Notes: generated from the sequence alone by a model not told the origin. 64,000 nt of DNA from Chitinophaga oryzae (GCF_012516375.2 NZ_CP051204.2:248001-312000), one strand, 5' to 3'; positions 52,306 through 61,714 are shown, counted from the first letter of the stretch. A program made the numbers and translations.

Positions 52306-53856
52306 TTAGTAACCCGGGTTCTGTACCAGGTTTTTGTTAACAGCAAGGTCGCTGGTAGGAATGGGAAACAGCAGGTTCCTTGGGTTGTCAGCGGGTTTCA
52401 GTTGCCATGGCTGCAGGAATTTGCCAAAGCGGATCAGGTCCTGTCTTCTCCAGCCTTCCCAGTAGAGCTCACGTCCTCTTTCGTCCAGCAGGGAGTTCAC
52501 GTCCAGTGTGCCCAGTGCGGTGGCGCCACGGGCAATCCGTATTTCGTTCACGATGGCGAGCGCGCCGGCGGTATTACCGGTACGCAGCAGTGCCTCTGCT
52601 TTCATCAGCAGCACGTCTGCATAGCGGAAGAAAACGTAGTCATTGCTGGCTTCGTTGTTGTCTTTGGAATTCTGGGAGGTGTAGAAGTCCGGTACGTACT
52701 TGATGACGCGGATACCGGTCACTTCGAGGTTGGCGCCGGATTCTTTGAGCTGTACGTCGCGGGTGAAAGCCAGCGGGTTGCCTTTACGGTCTTTCAGCGG
52801 GTTGTGATTCACGTCATATTGCTGACCGATGAGGAAGCCTACGAGCATACCGCTGGTATCTGTCAGGCCGGTATAGGCGCCGCCTCTTCTTCTGTCGGAA
52901 GCCTGGAATTTGTCGTAGAAATCGGACAGGGTGGTAAAGCCGTTCCAGCCGCTGGGCGTCATGTTATAGTGAACGGTAAATTTCCAGCGGGCATAGGTGG
53001 CGTTGCCACTGCGTACGGTGCTATAGCCGGGGCCGTTTTGCTGCGTGAAGATGTTTTCGGTAGATTTTAAATCGTTGTCACGGGCAAAATTGTCGAAGTA
53101 ATCGGTAGCCAGCCTGTAAGTGCCGGTGCCTTTGATCTGATCTGCGAGGGTGATGACCTGTTGCATATCGGCTGCTGCGAATGTGGGGGCGGCCCTGTTG
53201 AGGAATACGCCTTTGTTGAGGTAACATTTCATCAGCAGCGCCCGTGCGGCGTCCTTGTTGGCCACATAGGCGGGCGTTGCAGGGCGTGCGCCGAGGTCCG
53301 GCATGATCGCGTTCAGCTCGGAGATGATATAGTCCAGCGCTTCCTGTGTTTTCAGCACTTTAGGCGCATTCAGGAGTGTGTCTGAGGGATTCCTGAAAGG
53401 TACCTGTCCCCAGAGGTCCAATACGGTGAACATGGAGAGGGCGCGGAGGAAGCGGGCCTGTGCAGCCTGGTTGTTGCTCGGTTTGAAATTGAGCACGTTG
53501 CTGGCGCTGAACTGGAGCGTCAGCAGGTTGGTGAACGCAGATTGAATGTGCGCGTGGTCTGCGTTCCAGGTATGTTCGTGGAGGGAGCGCCATACGCCGT
53601 TATCGTCCCAGTCACCACCGCGGGTAGGACCTGCGGTTTCGTCTGTCGTCATCTGGGAGAGGCCCCAGCTGTTGTCAAATTCCTGGTAGGGCAGCTGGAG
53701 GTTGTCGTAGGCGCCTTTTAACAGGGCCGGCACTTTGATTACGGAGTCAGCATCTTTCCGGTTGATGGTGGAGCCGAGCTGCTCGTTGAGCCCGCAGGCC
53801 TGGAAGCCCACGATAGAAGCGATTGCGATAGCGGATCGGAAAATATGTTTAGTCAT
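52306..53856 (-). CDS. SusD/RagB-family lipoprotein
   Basis: The 516-residue lipoprotein has lipobox VGFQACG (Cys near residue 21), a SusD helical fold with ARFLRALSMFTVLDLWGQVPFRN (near residue 130-152), and the C-terminal LLDERGRELYWEGWRRQDLIRFGK signature, ending LVQNPGY. It binds glycan with the adjacent SusC. The GH31 neighbour suggests alpha-glucans. It follows SusC by 24 nt. Confidence 0.94.
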   Translation of the reverse strand: MTKHIFRSAIAIASIVGFQACGLNEQLGSTINRKDADSVIKVPALLKGAYDNLQLPYQEFDNSWGLSQMTTDETAGPTRGGDWDDNGVWRSLHEHTWNADHAHIQSAFTNLLTLQFSASNVLNFKPSNNQAAQARFLRALSMFTVLDLWGQVPFRNPSDTLLNAPKVLKTQEALDYIISELNAIMPDLGARPATPAYVANKDAARALLMKCYLNKGVFLNRAAPTFAAADMQQVITLADQIKGTGTYRLATDYFDNFARDNDLKSTENIFTQQNGPGYSTVRSGNATYARWKFTVHYNMTPSGWNGFTTLSDFYDKFQASDRRRGGAYTGLTDTSGMLVGFLIGQQYDVNHNPLKDRKGNPLAFTRDVQLKESGANLEVTGIRVIKYVPDFYTSQNSKDNNEASNDYVFFRYADVLLMKAEALLRTGNTAGALAIVNEIRIARGATALGTLDVNSLLDERGRELYWEGWRRQDLIRFGKFLQPWQLKPADNPRNLLFPIPTSDLAVNKNLVQNPGY

Positions 53857-53880
53857 GATAGCAGTTTTAAGGTGAATGGT

Positions 53881-56835
53881 TTACAAGGAAAACAGGATGC
53901 CGAGCATGACCGTTCTGGCGGTTGGATACGGACCGTATTCAATGCCGAAGGAGGTCACACCATTCACGTTTTTGTCGGTATTCACTTCAGGATCGAAGCC
54001 GCTGTATTTGGTGATCACGAAGAGGTTCTGGCCGGTAGCATATACGGATGCATTTTTCAGGACGCGGCCTACGTTACCGATGTTATAGGTGAGCGTCACG
54101 TTATCCAGTTTGAAGAAGTTGCCTTTTTCGAGATAACGGGAAGACACGGTGATAGGATTGGAGAGCGCTTCTCCGTTGCCCAGGATGGACTTAGCAATGT
54201 TGCGGGAGCCGAGGTTGCCGATAGGCAGTACAGTGTTGGCGGTGTTGTTGTATACCTCATGGCCGAAGGCGCCGTGGCCGCTGGCAGCCAGTACCCATTT
54301 CTTGAATACCACTTCGGTGTTGATACCGAGGAGTGCTTTCGGGTTGGGATTGGTAAGGTAATACAGGGTGTTGCCGTTGTCGGCGTATTTCGCCTGGCCT
54401 TTATCATCGAAGCCTTCGAACTTGCGCACATAGAAGGTGTTCAGCGGATAACCGTTGGCCAGCCGTTGTGCGGTGGCCCCGGAAACGCCCTGGCCGCTGA
54501 TAGCGCCGGTGAGTACCGGAGGGCCGTCGTAGTTTTTCAGTTCATTACGCAGCACGGTACCGTTTACGCCTAATGTCCACCGCAGGTCTTTATTCCGTAC
54601 TATGTCGCCTTTGAGGGATACTTCCACCCCGTTGTTGATCACATTGCCCGGCAGGTTGATCCAATAGGTGGATGCAGGCGCCGGCTGGATGGCGGGGAAG
54701 CTGAACAGCAGGTTGCTGGTATTTTTATAGAAGTAGTCCACGCTGCCGTAGATGCGGTTGTCTACCAGGCTGAAGTCGATACCCGCATTGAACTGTTTGG
54801 AGCTTTCCCATTTCAGATTGGGGTTGGCCACGTTGGTGAGGGCTGCGGAGCCGGAAGCCCCCAGGCCGTATTGTTCCTGTGCCGCGCCGGCAGGGAATTC
54901 CTGGTTGCCGGTAGCGCCATAACCTAACCTCAGTGCGAGGTTATTGATGGTTTTATTGCCTTTCAGGAAATCTTCACCGGTGATGTTCCATTTGGCAGCA
55001 AAAGACGGGAAGTAGCCGTATTTGTTGTTGGAACCGAATTTACTGGAGCCGTCGGCCCTCAGGGTACCGGTGAGGATGTACTTATCATAGAGGTTGAAAG
55101 TGGCTCTTCCGAAGAAAGACTGCAGCTCGGAGCTGGGGTTTCTGAAAGAACTGATATTGGTATTGGCCTGTGCGGGCGCCTGGAGGATGTCAGTATATTT
55201 TACGGCATAAGTCGGGAACCCGGTAGCGCCGAGGCCCATACCGAAATAGTCAAATTTTTGATATTCATGGCCTACTACGGCGTTCAGGTTGAAGGCCGGG
55301 TTGAATTGTTTGTTAAAGCTCAGGGTGTTGGTCAGCAACTGGGTGGTCAGTTCAACATTACCGTAATAAGCCAGGCCCTGTTTCATGATACCGGGGATAT
55401 TGATAAAAGAAGCTACCTGTGTCTGTCTTTTGCCTACCTGGTGGTTGATGCTGTACAGGGCACGGTATTCCCAGTTGTCATTGAATTTATAATAGGGAGA
55501 TATGCTGGCCAGTATATAGCTGATGTTTACTTTATCGTCGTAGGCCTGAGACATGGCTTCCGGGTTAACGGCACTGCCTTCGCCGAGGATGTTCAGCGAG
55601 CCGTCGGCATTCCGGAGGGCCATAGTGGGATTCCACTGCAATGCCATACTCACAAGGCTGCCGGTGAAGCCGGCATCGTTGGTGATGGGCGCCAGTTGCT
55701 CGGTGGTTTGGGCAGCCATGATGTTATAGTCGATGCCCAGGTTTTTGCTGTCAAGGAATTTGTTCTGCCCGTTGAGGGTGGCGGTATATTTTTTCAGGCC
55801 GGATTTTTTAACGATACCTTCCTGGTCCTGTACGCCGAAGGAGGCACGGTAACGGCTGGTTTCGTTGCCGCCGCTCATGGCCACATTAATATTATGGGTG
55901 ATGCCGGTGCGAAGGATGGACTTCATGCCATTGGAACTGCTGCCGTAATCGCCGCCTGTCAGGTTATAGGTTTTGAGTGCGGAGCGGTATTCGTCTGCAT
56001 CGAGTACGTCCAGCTGTTTCATGATGTTGCTGGCGCCGACAGAATAGGCCACATCGAGGCGGGTGGCGCCGGGCGTGCCTTTTTTGGTGCTGATGATGAT
56101 CACGCCGTTAGCGCCGCGGGAGCCGTAGATCGCGGTGGCGGAAGCGTCTTTCAGTACGTCCATGGAGGCGATATCGCTGGAGTTGATAAAGTTGAGCGGG
56201 TTGGCATCCGGTGTCTGGCCAAGGCCGCTGACATTGATGGAGGGCCGGGCCACACGTCCGTCGAGAGGCACCCCGTCAATCACGTACAGAGGCTGGTTGC
56301 CGGACCTTACAGAGGATACGCCCCTGATGCGCACGGTGGCGGAGGCGCCGGGAGCGCCGCTGTTGTTAAGTACCATCAGGCCGGATACTTTACCCTGGAT
56401 CAGCTGGTCCGGGGCGGAGGTGATGCCACGGTTGAAGTCCGCGGCTTTCACCTGGGAAATGGCGCCGGTAATATCTTTCTTACGGGTGGTGCCGTAACCT
56501 ACCACCACTACGTCGGTGAGCGTGGTGTTTTCGGCCACCAGTTTTACATCTACATGCGTTTTGTTGGTAATGCTGATTTCCTGTGCGGTTTGGCCGATAA
56601 AGGAAACGATCAGTGTGTTGGCGCTGGGGCCGACAGATACTTTGAAATTACCGTCAGGATCGGTGGTGGTCCCGCTTTTAGTGCCTTTGACCAGCACGGA
56701 AGCACCAGGGATAGGAGCGCCTTTTTCATCCGTAACTTTACCTGTCACGGTCCTGTTCTGGGCCATGAGCAGACCCTGTAACAACATGAAACATGTGCAC
56801 AGGAAAAGATGCCTGAAAAGTCGTGTTTTCATCAT
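53881..56835 (-). CDS. SusC/RagA TonB-linked outer-membrane protein
   Basis: The 984-residue protein has a signal peptide (ending QGLLMAQ), a carboxypeptidase-like domain (about residues 27-100: VTGKVTDEKGAPIPGASVLVKG), TonB plug (VVVVGYGTTRKKDITGAIS, about 108-225) and a barrel. No STN domain is present, so no FecR/sigma link; control is expected from the DUF6377 gene just upstream. The start is a Met pair, so 56832 is equally possible. A predicted leader of over 300 nt precedes it. Confidence 0.95.
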   Translation of the reverse strand: MMKTRLFRHLFLCTCFMLLQGLLMAQNRTVTGKVTDEKGAPIPGASVLVKGTKSGTTTDPDGNFKVSVGPSANTLIVSFIGQTAQEISITNKTHVDVKLVAENTTLTDVVVVGYGTTRKKDITGAISQVKAADFNRGITSAPDQLIQGKVSGLMVLNNSGAPGASATVRIRGVSSVRSGNQPLYVIDGVPLDGRVARPSINVSGLGQTPDANPLNFINSSDIASMDVLKDASATAIYGSRGANGVIIISTKKGTPGATRLDVAYSVGASNIMKQLDVLDADEYRSALKTYNLTGGDYGSSSNGMKSILRTGITHNINVAMSGGNETSRYRASFGVQDQEGIVKKSGLKKYTATLNGQNKFLDSKNLGIDYNIMAAQTTEQLAPITNDAGFTGSLVSMALQWNPTMALRNADGSLNILGEGSAVNPEAMSQAYDDKVNISYILASISPYYKFNDNWEYRALYSINHQVGKRQTQVASFINIPGIMKQGLAYYGNVELTTQLLTNTLSFNKQFNPAFNLNAVVGHEYQKFDYFGMGLGATGFPTYAVKYTDILQAPAQANTNISSFRNPSSELQSFFGRATFNLYDKYILTGTLRADGSSKFGSNNKYGYFPSFAAKWNITGEDFLKGNKTINNLALRLGYGATGNQEFPAGAAQEQYGLGASGSAALTNVANPNLKWESSKQFNAGIDFSLVDNRIYGSVDYFYKNTSNLLFSFPAIQPAPASTYWINLPGNVINNGVEVSLKGDIVRNKDLRWTLGVNGTVLRNELKNYDGPPVLTGAISGQGVSGATAQRLANGYPLNTFYVRKFEGFDDKGQAKYADNGNTLYYLTNPNPKALLGINTEVVFKKWVLAASGHGAFGHEVYNNTANTVLPIGNLGSRNIAKSILGNGEALSNPITVSSRYLEKGNFFKLDNVTLTYNIGNVGRVLKNASVYATGQNLFVITKYSGFDPEVNTDKNVNGVTSFGIEYGPYPTARTVMLGILFSL

Positions 56836-57216
56836 AATGTGGATTTTTGAGCAGTGATTGACTGTTCTGTTTACCGTGGATTTAAAAACTTAGATTCAAA
56901 TTGGTTGCTGAATGTGAGATACGGCTCGACATGCTGAACAACGTGGATTTATCAATTAACTTGGTTTACGTGGGTGGCAAATGATGCCCTGACTTAGATT
57001 CTTTATTGGCTTTTAAAATTTTCGGAATTTTGGTTTATGCTTCCTTTTAGCCAAAGTAAGAAAGCAATGCTCAAGTGAACAACTAATACAATATAAATAT
57101 AGAAAATAAAAGGCTATTTTGAGTATATTCTGATGTTATCTTTTTGAAAGACAGTTGATTACAAACAAATATAAATTTTAAATATATTGACGGAATCAAC
57201 CCTTTTTATCCCGCTT
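56836..57216. other. AT-rich leader region upstream of the second susC
   Basis: This 381-nt gap between susC and the DUF6377 gene carries no gene I can support. It includes a -7 motif for susC at 57166 and is strongly AT-rich, consistent with a long leader and regulator site. Confidence 0.55.
57166..57173 (-). promoter_or_regulatory. -7 promoter motif for the second susC
   Basis: The minus strand reads TATATTTG (TAnnTTTG). The leader would be about 320 nt, long enough for post-transcriptional control. Confidence 0.45.
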
Positions 57217-58818
57217 TCAGAGGGCTTTTATGGCCATAATCCGGTTTTCAAATTCTTCATTGGGCACTAAAGAGCGCTTTTTGATTTTGGTTTTATAAGC
57301 GTAAATCGTGTTGACGGAGTACTCCAGTATCCGGGCAATTTTTTCATTATCAGTGATGCCTATACGAATGAGGGCAAAAATCCGGATATCGGTATTTAAT
57401 AATTCACCTTCCCGGAGGACTACCCGGTTGGCGGGTTCAAACAGGGTATTAAATTCTTCCACGAAATGCGGAAATATCTTCAGGAATACCCGGTCGAAGG
57501 TGGTGAAAAGATCTTCCCGTTCCTGCCGGATATTGATATTATTTACAAGATATTTTACCTCGCTGGGTTTATTGTCGGTTAATTTTTGCTCAAGGGCGTG
57601 TTTTAATTTTTCGATCTTTCCGATATAAGAGGCATAGATATTAAAACAGTAGCCCACATATTCTTCTTTTATTTTGTTGGCTTCCAGCAACTGGTTATTG
57701 ATTTCCTGCTGCCTGAGATGGGCGGCGGTGATGATTTCCTGGGCTACCTTCAGTTTGCGCACCTGCCGTGTAACGGTGATCGCCAGTATTACAACAGCTA
57801 CCAGTAATAAGGTAACGATGGAGGCATAAATGAGTAACGACCTGGTTCTTTCTTCAGCGGTATTGATCCGTTCCTGTTCAATGATAGGTAAAATACTACT
57901 AACCTGTACTTTACGCTGCCTTGCGCCGTAGAACACTGCTTCTGCCACCGCCTTTTCAATAAAATGAGAAGCGTTTTTGATATCGCCCTTTTCAAACAGC
58001 AGGGTGGCCAGTGTGTACATGGCCATAGTCTCCTTGGTTGACGATTTAATGTCCGCGATAGCGGAACGGTACATCAGTTCAATGGCAGTATCCGGCTGAT
58101 GGGCATGGAGATAGATATACCCCAGCGTGCAGGCGGCGACAGCCAGCTGCCGGTGGTTGAGGCCAGGCTGGTCCAGGTTGGGGTAACTGCCGCGGGCGGC
58201 GGCAAGGTTGCCCATCTTATAATATTGTAGTCCTTTGTTGTACTGATACTCAAAAGAAGAGGGAGACATCAGGTGGAGGGCGGAGTCCATGTATACGCTC
58301 CCCTGATGAATGTACGACGGGGAATAGTACCGGTCCTGGTTATAGTCGGCCAGGTCATAATAGAACCGGCTTTTCATCAGGTAGTATTGGGAACGGATGC
58401 TGTCGGGCATACCGGTTACATCGAGACTGTTAAGGAAAGCGGAGGTCTCTGTGAACATGCCGGACGACAACAGGATAAAGCCTATCCTGGTACGGGCATA
58501 CGTGAGCCGTAACGGGTCCTGCATTTCACCGGCCAGCTTTTCCATCAGCCGGGCGTATACAAAGGCGGAGTCGAAATTGAAAACCTTGTACTGTTCATAC
58601 AGGAGCTGGTATATATGATAGCGGGCGCCCGGATCGGCGCCGGTATTGGCAAGGGTGCGCCGGATACTGTCAATGCCTTTTATTTTCAAGGCGTCGTAGA
58701 CAGGTGCATTTTCGATGCTGCGGTTTAACTCCTTCAGCAAGCTATCCTGTGGAGATTTCCCAAACACATACACCTGCAACATCAGCAAAGCCATCAGGCA
58801 GCCTAAGATACGCGTCAT
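57217..58818 (-). CDS. TPR/DUF6377 membrane-spanning regulator (SusR-like)
   Basis: The 533-residue protein has a signal peptide (MTRILGCLMALLMLQVYVFG), periplasmic TPR repeats (about residues 40-310), a membrane segment (LLIYASIVTLLLVAVVILAI, near 328-348), a coiled-coil linker and a C-terminal cytoplasmic DUF6377 part ending in an HTH-like segment (IRIGITDNEKIARILEYSVNTIYAYKTKIKKR). This fits regulators that sense sugar in the periplasm and activate sus-type genes. SusC, SusD and GH31 follow on the same strand, so it probably controls them. Confidence 0.85.
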   Translation of the reverse strand: MTRILGCLMALLMLQVYVFGKSPQDSLLKELNRSIENAPVYDALKIKGIDSIRRTLANTGADPGARYHIYQLLYEQYKVFNFDSAFVYARLMEKLAGEMQDPLRLTYARTRIGFILLSSGMFTETSAFLNSLDVTGMPDSIRSQYYLMKSRFYYDLADYNQDRYYSPSYIHQGSVYMDSALHLMSPSSFEYQYNKGLQYYKMGNLAAARGSYPNLDQPGLNHRQLAVAACTLGYIYLHAHQPDTAIELMYRSAIADIKSSTKETMAMYTLATLLFEKGDIKNASHFIEKAVAEAVFYGARQRKVQVSSILPIIEQERINTAEERTRSLLIYASIVTLLLVAVVILAITVTRQVRKLKVAQEIITAAHLRQQEINNQLLEANKIKEEYVGYCFNIYASYIGKIEKLKHALEQKLTDNKPSEVKYLVNNINIRQEREDLFTTFDRVFLKIFPHFVEEFNTLFEPANRVVLREGELLNTDIRIFALIRIGITDNEKIARILEYSVNTIYAYKTKIKKRSLVPNEEFENRIMAIKAL

Positions 58819-58881
58819 AAATTTTGGAATGATAAAGTCACTGGTCCGGACTAAATTTAAGCGACTTTTTTGATATATTGG

Positions 58882-59334
58882 TCATTCCTCCACGCGTTTG
58901 AGGCTATAGTCCAGCGAGCCGGGGATAGACTGCCTGTCTTTGTCAAGCTGGCGGAGCACATCTCCTGCTCTCCGGTAAAAACGCTGAAGATTCCGGTCTT
59001 TGTCAGGATTAAGTTGAATGATATCGGCGTCCTTATCTTCTCCGTCTCCATGCAGCACAGCATAATTGCCTTCGCTGTTAAAAGTCTGGTCTTTTCCACC
59101 TACTCCCTGATAGGTTTCCTTTAGTTTGAACGTATGCTCCCCGTCGGTCCCGTTCTCTTCGAGGACCAGGGTGGTAAGGATGCCACTGCAGTCTGCACAG
59201 GGTAGCGTGCCGGTATACGTGATGCGGGCGGGGGTATTGACCGCTGTGCTGTCTGAATGACCGGCTTGCTGGCCGGAGCGGGAATGTTGGCAGGCAAAAA
59301 GGGCAATGGCAGGTAATAACAGGAGGTATTTCAT
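58882..59334 (-). CDS. NlpE-like (N-terminal domain) lipoprotein
   Basis: The 150-residue lipoprotein has lipobox ALFACQH (Cys about 15) and an NlpE N-terminal-type domain with the CxxC in YTGTLPCADCSGI (about residues 40-52) and ETYQGVGGK. In E. coli NlpE senses envelope stress and copper and signals through Cpx, but no Cpx genes are seen here; in Bacteroidota such proteins are common stand-alone lipoproteins. It lies upstream of the DUF6377 gene by 63 nt and downstream of the phytase-like gene. Confidence 0.85.
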   Translation of the reverse strand: MKYLLLLPAIALFACQHSRSGQQAGHSDSTAVNTPARITYTGTLPCADCSGILTTLVLEENGTDGEHTFKLKETYQGVGGKDQTFNSEGNYAVLHGDGEDKDADIIQLNPDKDRNLQRFYRRAGDVLRQLDKDRQSIPGSLDYSLKRVEE

Positions 59335-59393
59335 AACGATGAATGGTTTTCCCGTATAACAACCAGGCCCGGCATTTAGTTAACGCCTGCAGG

Positions 59394-60545
59394 TCAGGGA
59401 ATCAACTCAAAGACAAAAAACTGGCTTTCCTCTGCAGCGGAGAAATTGTTATCCGCCACAAACACCAGGCTTTGATGGCCATTGGGTAATACGGGCCCGA
59501 AAGTTACCCCTTCAATGTTATCGATATATTTCCCAAGGGAAGCAAAATCAAAAAGTAAAGATTTGGTAACGGTCTTCACACCGGTGGCTGTCTTCAGGGA
59601 GTTTATCTGACTGATGTCGGTGGCGCCGCGCAGGTCTGTGAGGAATACCTTGATGGTACAGTCTTTTACGCCGGAGGAGAAGGACCGTTCTATTGACAGG
59701 AGCCGGTCATCAGACAATACCAGGATGTCGGAGATACCATTTACTTTAAAGGCATTGGCAGGAACGGCCGGATGGGCCACCGGCTCCAGCCGGTATGCAT
59801 ATTGGGCGACGGGCTGCAGGGTGTTGTTATCATATTTGATCAGACGGGTAAGTGCGGTAGTGTCATTGACGTCTGCGCGGGGACCGTCTTCATAGCGGGG
59901 CTCTTCCAGGCTGACGAAAGTGTAGCGGTAGCCAGGCGTGAAGCCGAGGCCTTCGAATGCGCCGTTGCGGCGGGGACCGTTTTCAGTGGCCTGCATACGG
60001 AATTGCGACAGAAGGGCGAAAGAATCGAGGTAACGGCCATCAGGTGAAATTTCATATATGCCGGGATTGGTGAGGATGGTGTCTTTGTTGTTTACAATCC
60101 GCTCCCCTTCGCTGCTCCAGACAAAACGGTCTTTTTTCGCGTTGTGGCGCAGGGCTTCCGGGTCGGGTGTAAGGGCGGCATTTATTTTCGCGCCGGGATA
60201 CGGATGGCCGTTCTGCTGCAGGAGCGTCGTCATCCCGGTAAAGCGGACGCTATCGAATGATTGACCGGAAAAATAGAGCTTAGCCGTATAAAAGCGGGCT
60301 GGCGCCAGCTCGGACCGGTCGTCGCAAATCATGTAATATTGTTGCCGGGAGGCGTCGTAATCTATGCCGGAAAGGCCTCCTGTGACAGCGCCCATGAATG
60401 GCATATTATGTGGAATGGTTTGCGCTCCGATAAAACGGAGCTTGCCGAAGCGGGTATTAGCGGAATGAGCGGCAGGGCGTGTGCTGACACAACCGGCCAT
60501 AAATGCCATGATCATGAGGGACAGCAAAAACCGGGATATTTTCAT
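59394..60545 (-). CDS. Esterase-like phytase-family lipoprotein
   Basis: The 383-residue lipoprotein has lipobox FMAGCVS (Cys near residue 19) and the phytase-like domain (GGLSGIDYDASRQQYYMICDD, DPEALRH, SSEGE, NGAFEGLGFTPG, NIEGVTFGP), a beta-propeller of the type annotated as esterase-like activity of phytase. The substrate could be a phosphoester or nothing known; no test from sequence. It begins 9 nt left of palindromic element C, downstream of a 50-residue membrane protein in the same direction. Confidence 0.85.
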   Translation of the reverse strand: MKISRFLLSLMIMAFMAGCVSTRPAAHSANTRFGKLRFIGAQTIPHNMPFMGAVTGGLSGIDYDASRQQYYMICDDRSELAPARFYTAKLYFSGQSFDSVRFTGMTTLLQQNGHPYPGAKINAALTPDPEALRHNAKKDRFVWSSEGERIVNNKDTILTNPGIYEISPDGRYLDSFALLSQFRMQATENGPRRNGAFEGLGFTPGYRYTFVSLEEPRYEDGPRADVNDTTALTRLIKYDNNTLQPVAQYAYRLEPVAHPAVPANAFKVNGISDILVLSDDRLLSIERSFSSGVKDCTIKVFLTDLRGATDISQINSLKTATGVKTVTKSLLFDFASLGKYIDNIEGVTFGPVLPNGHQSLVFVADNNFSAAEESQFFVFELIP

Positions 60546-60553
60546 AACTACGA

Positions 60554-60656
60554 AATTACGAATTACGAATTACGAATTGAGGGTTGTCTTATGAAAAGGC
60601 TACTAAATAACCGCTCTGTAAGAGTACCTTTAATTCGTAATTCGTAATTCGTAATT
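60554..60656. repeat. AATTACG-iterated palindromic element, copy C
   Basis: 25-nt arms at 60554-60578 and 60632-60656 are perfect reverse complements built of AATTACG. The 53-nt core contains TAAATAACCGCTCTGTAAG, the reverse complement of part of the copy B core. The right arm ends 3 nt from the stop codon at 60660. Confidence 0.9.
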
Positions 60657-60659
60657 GTG

Positions 60660-60812
60660 CTATACGGCTCTGCCTCTGATAATGTTAATTAAGATGGCAA
60701 TAATAGCGAGTACCAGTAAAGCGTGAATCAATGCGCCGGCAGAATACACAAAAAATCCAAGAACCCATCCAATGATCAGTATGACGGCGATGAGATATAA
60801 CAGGTTATTCAT
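60660..60812 (-). CDS. DUF5670/Lmo0937-like small membrane protein
   Basis: A 50-residue ORF, MNNLLYLIAVILIIGW and then a Gly/Phe turn, a second hydrophobic stretch (LLVLAIIAILINII) and the basic end RGRAV. This two-helix pattern matches the DUF5670/Lmo0937 family of small membrane proteins. Function is unknown. It is too short for many gene callers. The stop abuts palindromic element C. Confidence 0.85.
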   Translation of the reverse strand: MNNLLYLIAVILIIGWVLGFFVYSAGALIHALLVLAIIAILINIIRGRAV

Positions 60813-61066
60813 GTTTTAAGGATTTGGTTCGGTTATACTCCTAAAAAATATATGCCAATGCTGATAAGCCCTTTATATACAATATATAGCAGGTGGAAAG
60901 GACGTTCTAAAGGTGTGGAATCGCTTCCACCATACGAGAAAAAAAAGGACGGATACAGCAAGGGGCTGTAGCTGAACTGGCTGGTAATAAAGGCTGTGCG
61001 AAATGGTCGCATTTTTGGGATCTGTTAGGAAGGTTACCATTCTTTAATCCTAAAATTTACCGGAAT

Positions 61067-61528
61067 ATGCAACAACAGGAATTACTCGCCGAAGTGCTCA
61101 GCGACCTCGTCAGGATCAACAACGACAGAGTGGAGGGATATGAGCAGTCAATAGAAGCGACAGACGATGTGGATCTGAAGGCACTGTTTCAGCGTATGAT
61201 CGACGACAGCCGCCGGTATGCTACCCAGCTGTACGACGAACTGGTGGCGCTGGGTGAGCAGCGGCGTTTTGGCACAACAGCGGCCGGCAAGCTTTACCGT
61301 ACCTGGATGGACATAAAGACTGCTTTTACCGGACATGACCGGCACGCTATTCTGTCTTTTTGTGAATATGGTGAAGATGCAGCGCAACGTGCTTACAGTA
61401 CGGCGCTTCGGTCAGACATCACGATGCCTTACCGCATCAGGGAACTGATCGCAAATCAGCAAAAGGCGTTAAGGAATGATCATGATATCATCAAGACGTA
61501 CCGGGATGTACAACGGATCGTGTATTAA
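61067..61528 (+). CDS. DUF2383 (PA2169-like) four-helix-bundle protein
   Basis: The 153-residue protein is nearly all helix and matches the DUF2383/PA2169 family (LVRINNDRVEGYEQSIE; ALFQRMIDDSRRYATQLYDEL; a third and fourth helix to residue 145), a ferritin-like bundle. Function is unclear; members are often stress-linked. The 254-nt gap before it holds a small hairpin (GTGGAA/TTCCAC near 60914-60931) and no exact promoter motif. It is divergent from the DUF5670 gene. Confidence 0.83.
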   Translation: MQQQELLAEVLSDLVRINNDRVEGYEQSIEATDDVDLKALFQRMIDDSRRYATQLYDELVALGEQRRFGTTAAGKLYRTWMDIKTAFTGHDRHAILSFCEYGEDAAQRAYSTALRSDITMPYRIRELIANQQKALRNDHDIIKTYRDVQRIVY

Positions 61529-61607
61529 ACATTTTCCGTGCAGGAAAACGATCATTGTTCATTTTGTTCAAACTGAAGCTAAATACGGTTGTTCAGGAAT
61601 AGCTTTT

Positions 61608-61615
61608 TATTTTTG
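61608..61615 (+). promoter_or_regulatory. -7 promoter motif for a candidate small RNA
   Basis: TATTTTTG (TAnnTTTG), with a possible TTG -33 element at 61589-61591. Transcription would begin near 61621. Confidence 0.5.
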
Positions 61616-61620
61616 GATAG

Positions 61621-61714
61621 CGGTATTCCAATCATACTTATTTTTATAAGTAATATGGCAACTACGGGATTTTTCGGTACAAGGCTGCTTCTCCAAAGAA
61701 GCAGCCTTTTTTTA
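61621..61714 (+). ncRNA. Candidate small RNA with intrinsic terminator
   Basis: Between the -7 motif at 61608 and a strong terminator (AAGGCTGCTTC-TCCAAA-GAAGCAGCCTT at 61681-61708, then Ts) lies a possible transcript of about 90 nt. It also contains a tiny ORF from 61655 (MATTGFFGTRLL) that reads through the terminator, so coding is unlikely or vestigial. No RNA family is recognised. Confidence 0.4.

Noticed and set aside
55258..56781. 507-codon plus-strand ORF opposite the second susC
   Set aside because: Antisense shadow of a SusC gene with full domain support.
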